DNA from: UKL13-3 sp040387195
Lineage (GTDB): Bacteria; Bacteroidota; Bacteroidia; UKL13-3
DNA: 64,000 nt
Direction: 5' to 3'
Assembly: GCA_040387195.1 (NCBI GenBank)
Contig: JAZKEF010000006.1
Location: 62,001 to 126,000, forward strand
Part shown: positions 53,629 through 62,600 of the stretch, piece by piece
Layout of the letters: every line of letters begins with the position of its first letter
How positions within the stretch are numbered: position 1 is the first letter of the stretch
Notes under the pieces: model-generated
Database searches by the model: none
Told to the model about the DNA's origin: nothing
What the model saw: only the letters and a program-made list of their open reading frames with translations
Position numbers and translations under genes: made by a program

Positions 53629-56600
53629 TTATTCTTTACTGAATTTCACTTTCGTTTCCGTTCCTGTTTCATCTGTATACTCCAAAATGTATACGCCAGT
53701 TTTCAATTTGCTTACGTCAATCTGTGTGATGATTCCTGTTCCCTGAATGGTGTTCACCAAATGTCCCGACACATCATACACCTTCACTGATTTAACCGGC
53801 ACATCGTTTTCAAGGGTCAACTCCTGTTGTGCAGGAATCGGATATAATTTAGCTCCGGTAACTTCTTCCATCATCACATATTGCACTTGTGAGTAATACA
53901 CAGAACCATCCAGATCAACCTGTTTCAAGCGGTAGTAATTATAGCGCATGGGTTGTTCATCACGTGTTTCATAATGCATTAACTTATTCGTATTTCCTGC
54001 CGCTCCAACGGTTGCTATGGAGTTATACTGCTTGCCATCTGCCGAACGCTCTACAACAAACTCTTTGCTGTTCACTTCATTTGCAGTACTCCATTTGAGT
54101 GTTACTTGTTTGGCCGCTGTTTTGCGTGCATTAAACTGCAATAACTTCACCGGTAACGATGCATTATTGCTTACCACAATGTAAAAACGGTTCAGTCCTG
54201 TGCTTGCCGGTACACCCGATACAATATTGAAACTATAGGTATCCGTTACTTTCAGATCGGTTACGGTAGAAAGATAGGTATCAAACAAAAACACATGCTC
54301 GGCAACGGCAATCTGATCACCGTTGTTGAAGCGCAATTGATAAGCACCTACCACTCCGCTTACATTCAGTTTTATGGTATCGTTTACAAGAGACAATGGT
54401 CTTACACTTAAATCAAGGTGAATATTATCGTTGCCGTAAATACCAAGCGTAACAGTACCTGCCAACTTTCTGATATCATAAACATCGTAATTAACCGTTG
54501 ATCCAGTCATGTATTTTACAGTGGCATCATCATAGGTAATGGAGTCGTAATACAAGCGGATGCTGAAGTTTTCTTCTTCGTTGGTTTTAAAAATTCCCAG
54601 CGGTGCACTTGTTATTTTGTATTGTTCTTTAAACGTTAAACTCGGTACTCCGTTGTTGTTTGCTTTCACCCAAAAACTTGCTCCTGCCGGAATGATTCCG
54701 GTTGTTAAACTTCCTGCGTTTGCAAATGCATTGTAGGAAACATATCCTCCGCTTTGTCCGCTCAATACCCAGATTACGGGTTCGATATTGGCATGTGTTG
54801 ACGAGTCGTCATAATGTGCATTCCAGTTATAACCGCACGGATATGGATTGGATACCATGTTCCATCCGTCATTGGTAGCATCATACACTGTTCCTCCCGA
54901 ACCTGAATACGTAACCGATACTGGAGCACTGATATTACCCTGATTCGGAACACCCACTAAATCCATTGTTACAATATTCTGGTCATTCAATGCTCCTGTT
55001 AAGCGTGCTGGGTCACTTCTGTCGCCACGGATAAAAACCCTGTAACCTTTACCCGGTACAATGGTATTGGATGTGTGGGTTGCAGCTGTCCATCCTGTGT
55101 TTAAGTTTCCGGTAATATTGGTTTCATCATACCAATACACACTTGGAGCATTGGATGTAGTCGCATCAAATCCATTGGCAGCTCCTCCTGCTCCTGTAAT
55201 ATATATTTCACTTTGCCAGTCGGCCAGAGTGCTAGACTGAACCGTGCTTCCCATAAACCGGTACCTGCGCGCCACCGATGGAACATACCGTTGTACGTGC
55301 ACATTACCGGTGATGTAAGAACAAGTGGTACACCCTCCATTAGCTACATTTGCAGTCCCCGATGCATCCGAAATCAACATCAGGTTTCCTGCCGAAGCAA
55401 TCGTTCCTGCAGTTGGCGTAACGGTTCCTGTAACATGCATAGAATTACCCAGTGTGATTGTTTGACTTGCACGGTTACAGGTTAAGTTCACAATCCTATT
55501 GGTGATGCCCGGAGTTGTTTGGTCAAAAAACACACTTGAACCTAGCACACCTGCACCTGTAAATGCCAATGATGATGTTGCATCCGCAACAAGACAATTG
55601 GTAGCCGTATTGGCAAGCGTTCCCGAAAGTGTTAACGTATTGGGACCGATAGCCAGTTTTCCGTTTGTAAGATTGAGTGCCGTAGCCACTTCCATGTTAT
55701 TTCCCATGGTGATGGTATTACCTGTTCTGTTTACTGTAACGGTTGCAAATTTATTCGTGGTTCCTGCTACTGTTTGGTCTACAAAAATAGTTCCGTTGCC
55801 ACCCGCACTGCCTATGGTAAGATTGGATGAACCGTTTGAGCTAAGGCTATTGGCAGCGGTGCTGGTAATGGTACCGTTAAGCGTTAAAGTATTTGTTCCT
55901 ACCGAGAGTTTACCACTTGTTAAGGATAAGGCCCCACTAACCGTAACGGCTGCATTCATTACCACACCTGTGCTGTTGTTTATGGTAAGTGCATTGAACA
56001 CCGGAGTTACTGTTCCCGACATGGTTTGCTGGGAACTTCCTGCCATTACTACCGTGCTTGTGTTGGACGTGAATGCTGCATTGTTTACCCATGCTCCCAA
56101 TACGTTTAGTGTAAAGCCTGCAGCATCCAGTCCGGAAGTACCGCCCACCGTAATGGTTCCGTTAACAGTAGTGTTTCCTGCCAGTGTTTTTAATCCGGTT
56201 CCGCTCACCGTTAAATCGCCATACGTAATACCGGCTACTGATTGTGTTACACCATTGTACACAACTGTATTCCCTGCAGTTACAAATGAACCTACACCTG
56301 TTGTGGTGCTTGTAAAATTTCCGCCAACAGTAATGGTACCCGCAGGCAATGTAATGGAAGGACTACCTGAACGGGTATTGCTAATTACAAGATTATTATA
56401 GGTAATGGTGGGAATGCTTTGTGCTCCCGTTCCGTTAAAGTCTACCGTTGATCCGCTCACGGTATACGTTCCGCTGCCCGGTGTAAATGTTCCCGATACA
56501 CCAATGGTGCCACTGCTTGCAAGCGTGCGGTTTCCACCCGATGCAGTGAGGTTTGCATAAGTTCCGCTTACGATGGTTTGCGAACTGCTGCTGGTATAGA

Positions 56601-59600
56601 GTACAGCATAATTCCAGATACGTCCTGCCGGCAAAGGTGTTGAACCTGTATTTTGAGTAGTGATGGTTCCGGTTCCGGAGGTGGTTAAGGATGATCCCAA
56701 AAGTTGGAATGTACCCATACTGAGCGTTCCGCCATTGAGCGAAAGTGTATTATTGATATTGATATTTCCCGAAGCTGTTTGCGTACCCGAAGTGTTGCTG
56801 ATGGTTAGGTTCTGATACGTGCCCGCCATCACCGATTGCGTACCGTTGGATACCAGGTATGTTACTACACCTGTGCCTCCCCAGGTAACCCCGGATGCCA
56901 ACGGTGTTTGTCCTACATTGGTAGTAAGAATGGTTCCATTGTTGGTTACGGTATTAAGAAATCCGGTGAGGGTAAATGCTCCAAGATCCAATGTTCCTCC
57001 CGTAGCCTGTGTTAATACGCCATCCACAACAATATCTCCACTGGCAGTATTGGTTCCGCTGGTATTGCTGAGAGTTAAATTGTTGTATACAAACCCTGCA
57101 ACCGACTGTGTTCCGCTGGTTGATGAATAGTTTACTGTATTTCCTGTTGTAACATACGAACCAATACCTGTTGCTGTTACTGAAAATGCGCTCGCAATAT
57201 TAATGGTGCCCGAACCTAATGTAATCGCTGCTCCACCTCTTGCTCCGCTTACTGTTAAATTATTATAGCTGAACGGAACAATAGTTTGTGCCCCCGAACC
57301 ACTGTAGTTAATGGTATTTCCTGTAACATCTATTGAGCCAACGCCTGTGGCACTATTCGTAAATGTTCCTGTTATATTAATGGTTCCCGATGGTAATGTA
57401 ATCACCGGGGAACCCGTACGTGCTCCTGACACCGTTAAATTATTGTACGTAAGTGCTGCGATGCTTTGAGCACCTGTTCCATTATAGTTAACGGTACCTG
57501 TGCCTAATGTTGCTGTTGCGTTTGACCATGAACCCGCAAGCGAAATGGTTCCCGTTCCCGGTGTAATGGTTCCGCTTCCACTTATGTTTCCGATTACAGT
57601 TGCACTCGAACTATTGGTGGCAAGTGTTGTGGGTGCCGAAACATTCCAGTTCCCAAGCACATTGAGTGTACCCGATGCAATGGTTTTGGTTCCTGCCCCA
57701 CTAAAGGTAAGGTTTTGATAGGCCGGAGTGATGCTCACCACTTGTCCCGAACCTGAGGTATACCCAACCGTTGTTCCCGAACTGATGTTGGTGGTTGCCC
57801 ATGCAGGCAATGATGCACTGCTGATGTTGCATGTGCCCGAAACTAAATTTAACGTGCCCGGGCTGGTAATGGCAAAACCTCCGTCATTAAAAATACTGGC
57901 CGGTGTTTCATCACCAATGGTGAGTGTAGGAATAGTATTGGTACCAGTGGCCAATGTAACACCAGCGGTGTTGTTCACCTTCATGATTGAGTAGGCTGTT
58001 ACACGCGCAACTTGCGCTGATGTTCCGTTGTAATTTACAATGGCACCTGTTCCGTTGAGGGTGATGGTGTGCGTTCCAGCACCAGTGTTGGTAAATGGAG
58101 TTGCTCCCGACAAGTTTAACTGAGGACCAGATGCTCCCATTGTATAGGTAGCTGTATTGGCTGCATTCGCATTTGATGTTGTAAGTGTACCACCAATACT
58201 CACTACACCACTCGTGTGAGTAAAAACACCATTGCGAATTCGGTCAGTATTAACAAAATATCCGTTGATTGTTAAATTTCCTGCAATAGAAAGATTGGCA
58301 ATGGTAGAGGTGATTGTATGGGTTCTAGTTGTTGTATTAGTTGTTGCCCCAGTTCCATTTCCAACTGCTAAAGATGCACACGAAATAATTCCCGTTCCTG
58401 CAAGTGTGGCCGCAGTATTAGCATTCGCCAGATTGTTTAATACCATCGCTCCTGATAATGTTAAGCTATCATTGACCACTAACGTAGTAGACGAAGTTGC
58501 TGCCGGTGCAAAAGTTACGGATGCCGCCTCTGTGGCGCCATTCAGTATGGTTGTTCCAGCTGTTTTGGTAATTGAAATAGCTCCAGTTGTAGTAAAAGCA
58601 TCAAAACTTTGATTCGTCAAACCTGCTATCGTAATAGGACAAGCCCCAAAATTTGCAGTTCCACTTTTCGAAAAATCTCCACTTATGGAAAGCGATCCGC
58701 TTGTATAAGACAGGGTGGCACCGTTATTAATTGTTAAACTCCTGCAAGTTGCCGCTACATTTATTGACGGTTGTGTGCCGGTACTCGGTATCAGCACATC
58801 TTGAGTGGACGAAGGAATTCCGCTTGGCGACCAGTTCCCGGCTGTATTCCAGCTTGTGGTTGTGCCCGCCCATGTTTTCACCGGACTACTGTTTGTAATT
58901 TGCCCGGCCCCAGTAATAAAAAATGCTGAAGTATTCGTTGCATTGTAACTGCCGGTCAGCTGCGCAACTCCCCCTAAGGTGAGTCCGTTGCAGGTATGGG
59001 TTTGTGAGCCCAGATTAACCCTAAATGCTCCCGTAACATTTACCGCAATTCCATAAGTAACGGTTCTTACGTTGGCACTTAATGTTATCGTTGCGCTTGC
59101 AGCGTTTAAAATAACCCCGCCCTCTCCCGCAAATGCAGCGGGCCAATCAGTTGTACCGATAGTAGCGGGATAAGACGACTTATTGAATTGAAGTGTGGCG
59201 CTAGCCCCAAACGTAGGTGCTACAGAAACCAATACTGTGCTATTCCCCTCACTTGATAATATTCCATTTACAACCACACTGGTTGTTGTTTTCGTTCCTG
59301 TACCACTCAATGTTAAATTAGTGTACGCGAATGTCGGTGACACCGTTTGTGCTCCTCCATTGTATTCAATTGTTGTTGCCGCTGCATCCCATAATGTAAC
59401 GGATGTAGCCGAAAACGTAGCAGTCCCTGCTAGGCCGAGCGTACCTGCTTCAAACGTAATTACCGAACTTCCCCTTGCTCCACTAATGGTTAAATTATTA
59501 TAATCGATTGAGACTATGGTTTGGGGCCCGGTTCCATTATAATCAAACGTATTTCCGGTGGTAGTATAATTTTTTGTTCCGGCATCAAACACACCCGATA

Positions 59601-62600
59601 CATTTATGGTTCCGCCATTAATTAAAGTACGCGCTCCTCCATTGGAAGAGGTTAAATTAGTATACGTTCCTGCGACAATGGTTTGAGCGCCCGCTGCACT
59701 GAAATTAATAGTACCGCCCCAGATAACTCCGGAGGTAATGGGTGTAGCACTTGTGTTTTGTGTTGTGATTATTCCATTGCTGGCTTCCGTTCCATTGGTA
59801 GCCAATGCAAACGTTACCATATCAAGTGTTCCCCCTGCTGTTGTAGTAAATGTACCACTCACCGTAATCCCGGCCGATGCTGTTTGGGTGCCGCTGGTAT
59901 TGGCCAAGGTTAAGTTAGTGTAGGTATTTCCTCTAATGGTTTGTCCACCGGTAAGTGCATCATAGGTTACTGTACCTGCAATGGTAATACTCGGAATAGC
60001 CGTAGCCGATAAACTTTGGGTGCGAATGGTTCCACTGTTATTAATGGTTGTTGCACCCAACGTAAAGGTTTCCATATCCAGAATATCCGTTGCGTTGGTA
60101 TTGTTGTTTAAGGTAGTTACACTCAAATTTCCAAGTGCCGTTTGCGTACCGCTGGTATTGCCCATGGTGAGTGTGGTATAGGTGCCTGCAACAATATTTT
60201 GTCCTCCGGTTGTTGCATTGTAATTTACAATTCCATTCCATGTTTTACCGGTTGGAATTGGGGTAGCTCCTGTATTGGCTGTAGTAATGGTTCCTAAGTT
60301 GGTAATGGTTGTAAGCGATCCAAGCAACTCAAAGGTTGAAAGAGCTAAGGTTCCACCTCCGGTTGTTGTTAAGGTCCCGTTCACCGTAATGTCTCCATCG
60401 GCCGTATTGGTTCCGGATGTGTTGCTTAAGGTAAGGTTATTATATGTTCCATTCGCAATGGTTTGTCCGCCACCTGTAACCAAATAAGTAAATTGGCCAC
60501 CCCATGTTTTTCCGGTCGGTACTGGCGTTGCTGAAGTATTGGATGTTGTAATGGTTCCGCTGTTGTCAACGGTGGTTAAGGTTCCTGTTAAAGTAAACGT
60601 GCTGAGGGCAAACGTTCCGCCCCCTGCCGTACTTAGTTCACCATTTACCACCACATTGCCACCTGCGGTATTGGTTCCGCTGGTATTGCTGAATGCAAGA
60701 TTATGATAGGCAAGGGCTCCGCTGCTTTGCGTAACCGTTACCGTTTGCGATGTTCCGCTGTATTCAATAGTTGAACTCGAACCCAAGGTAATTAGCGGTG
60801 TATTGGTTGTGCGGATAGCTGTTGTTGCCGTTCCCGAAAAACCATTGGTATTTGCTGTTCTGAACGTTCCGTTAATGTTAATGGCAACACTTCCTGTTCC
60901 CATAATAAAAGAGGTTGTTCCCGCATTTAAGGTAGCGCCTGCCGCTACAGTAATGGTGCGGCTGGCCGCCATGGTAGCAGCCACATTGTTGGTATGCAAT
61001 GTTCCGCTTGCCACTGTTAAATCTCCGGTAAGGTTGGTTGCCGTAATTGCAGCACCCAATGTTGCCCCGCTTGCATGACCGTTTCCTGTTATCAAATTAA
61101 AGTATCCCATTGTTGTAGATAATGGAATGGTTTGCGCAACAGTTCCGCTGTAGGTAACAGTGCTTGCTGTTCCCGGGGTGAGTGTACATTGGGTTGAAGT
61201 AACACTTACTGCTCCGCCCAAAGTTAAGAAACATGCACCACCACTTAAATCAATAAGTGTATTGGCAGGTGTTGCAGAACCGGTAAGTGTTGCAGAACCC
61301 ACAATTGAAAGCGTTCCGGTTGTCAGCACAATTCGTGCAACCCTGCTGGCAGTATTTGAACCGCCCATGGTAAGCGTTCCTGTAACACTTACCGTGCCCG
61401 CGTTAATATTCCAAGAGCTCGTAACACTTGTCGTTCCGGGTTGATTGATTGTTACATTCCCATTAACAATAAGTGAGTTGTTTGAGCTGAGGGTGAATGA
61501 ACTGCTCGAACTTGCTGCTGTAAAAGTTAATCCTGCGCAGGTATTGTTATTGGCCACGGAATACGTTGCACCCGAACCTATTACCAGGGTTGGGAAATTA
61601 CTGGCAAACGTACCGCTGATGGTTCTTGTTGTTCCGTTAAGGTTAAAGTTTCCTGCACCGCTAATGGTAACACCATTGTTCACAATATTACCATTGGTAG
61701 TAAGGTTAAAGCCTCCCGTTGCAAACGAGCCGGAAGTAAACGTAACATCATTGGTTACCGTGATACTCCCTTGCAATGTTTTGGTACCGGTTCCACTTAC
61801 AATTAAAGCTCCGTATGTTCCAACGGTATTGTTAATGGTTTGTGGTCCGAGGCCTGTATAATCAACCGTAGCCGATGTAAGCGTATATGTATTAAAAATA
61901 TATTGGTTCCGTAAATCGGCAGTAGCCGCAATACGTGTAACACGTAAAGTTCCGCTACCCGAAAGGGTACTGCTTCCGCCACCTGTAATCACAACGGTAT
62001 CATCAGGAATAATATTCGTACCTGCCCCACTTAAATTAAGTGTACCGGAAATACTGATTGCTCTATTCACCAGAATTGGAGAGGTAGTATTGGTAATGGT
62101 AACACTCGCAAACGAGGAAACCGAAGTACCACCAATGGTTTGGGTTGATGTACCCACAAAACGAACAAGTGATCCGCCTGCCGTATACGTTCCGTTATTG
62201 GTCCAGTTACCGTTTACATCCATATCAAATCCGGCTGATGCAAGGGTAGCTGATGGTCCGATGACCACATCCGTAACCACTACCACATTTCCGGTAAGGG
62301 TAATGGTACCGTTTCCGTTTAAGGTTAAGGTAGAATACGTACCCGGTGAAATGGAACCGTTACCGCTATAGTTTACTGTTAAATTAGTAAGTGTTGTAGT
62401 ACCAAATGCATATTGCGCAACCAGTGTTGCACCACCCGTTACATCAATGGTTCCACCTGTGCCGATTAGGGTGGCGCCTGTTCCTGTAATTACATTTCCA
62501 ACTGCAGGAGTAAAGGTCACTCCGGAGCCTACCGTCATCGTTTCGCCACTTGCAACTGTAAAATTACTACTCGAAATTTTTGCGGCATCTCCCGTTCCTG

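Noticed and set aside
36696..55100. Conserved RGD tripeptide (VFVRGDRS / VFIRGDRS) in all three cassettes, as an integrin-binding motif
   Set aside because: It is inside a highly conserved structural segment common to all three paralogs and nothing suggests a host-cell role; conservation follows from the cassette itself.
55499..56401. 300-codon plus-strand ORF antisense to the last giant gene, and similar antisense ORFs across all giant genes
   Set aside because: The Thr/Ser/Gly/Asn-rich coding strand gives long open antisense frames rich in Val, Pro and Ala. They have no start context or domain and lie wholly inside a well-supported gene.
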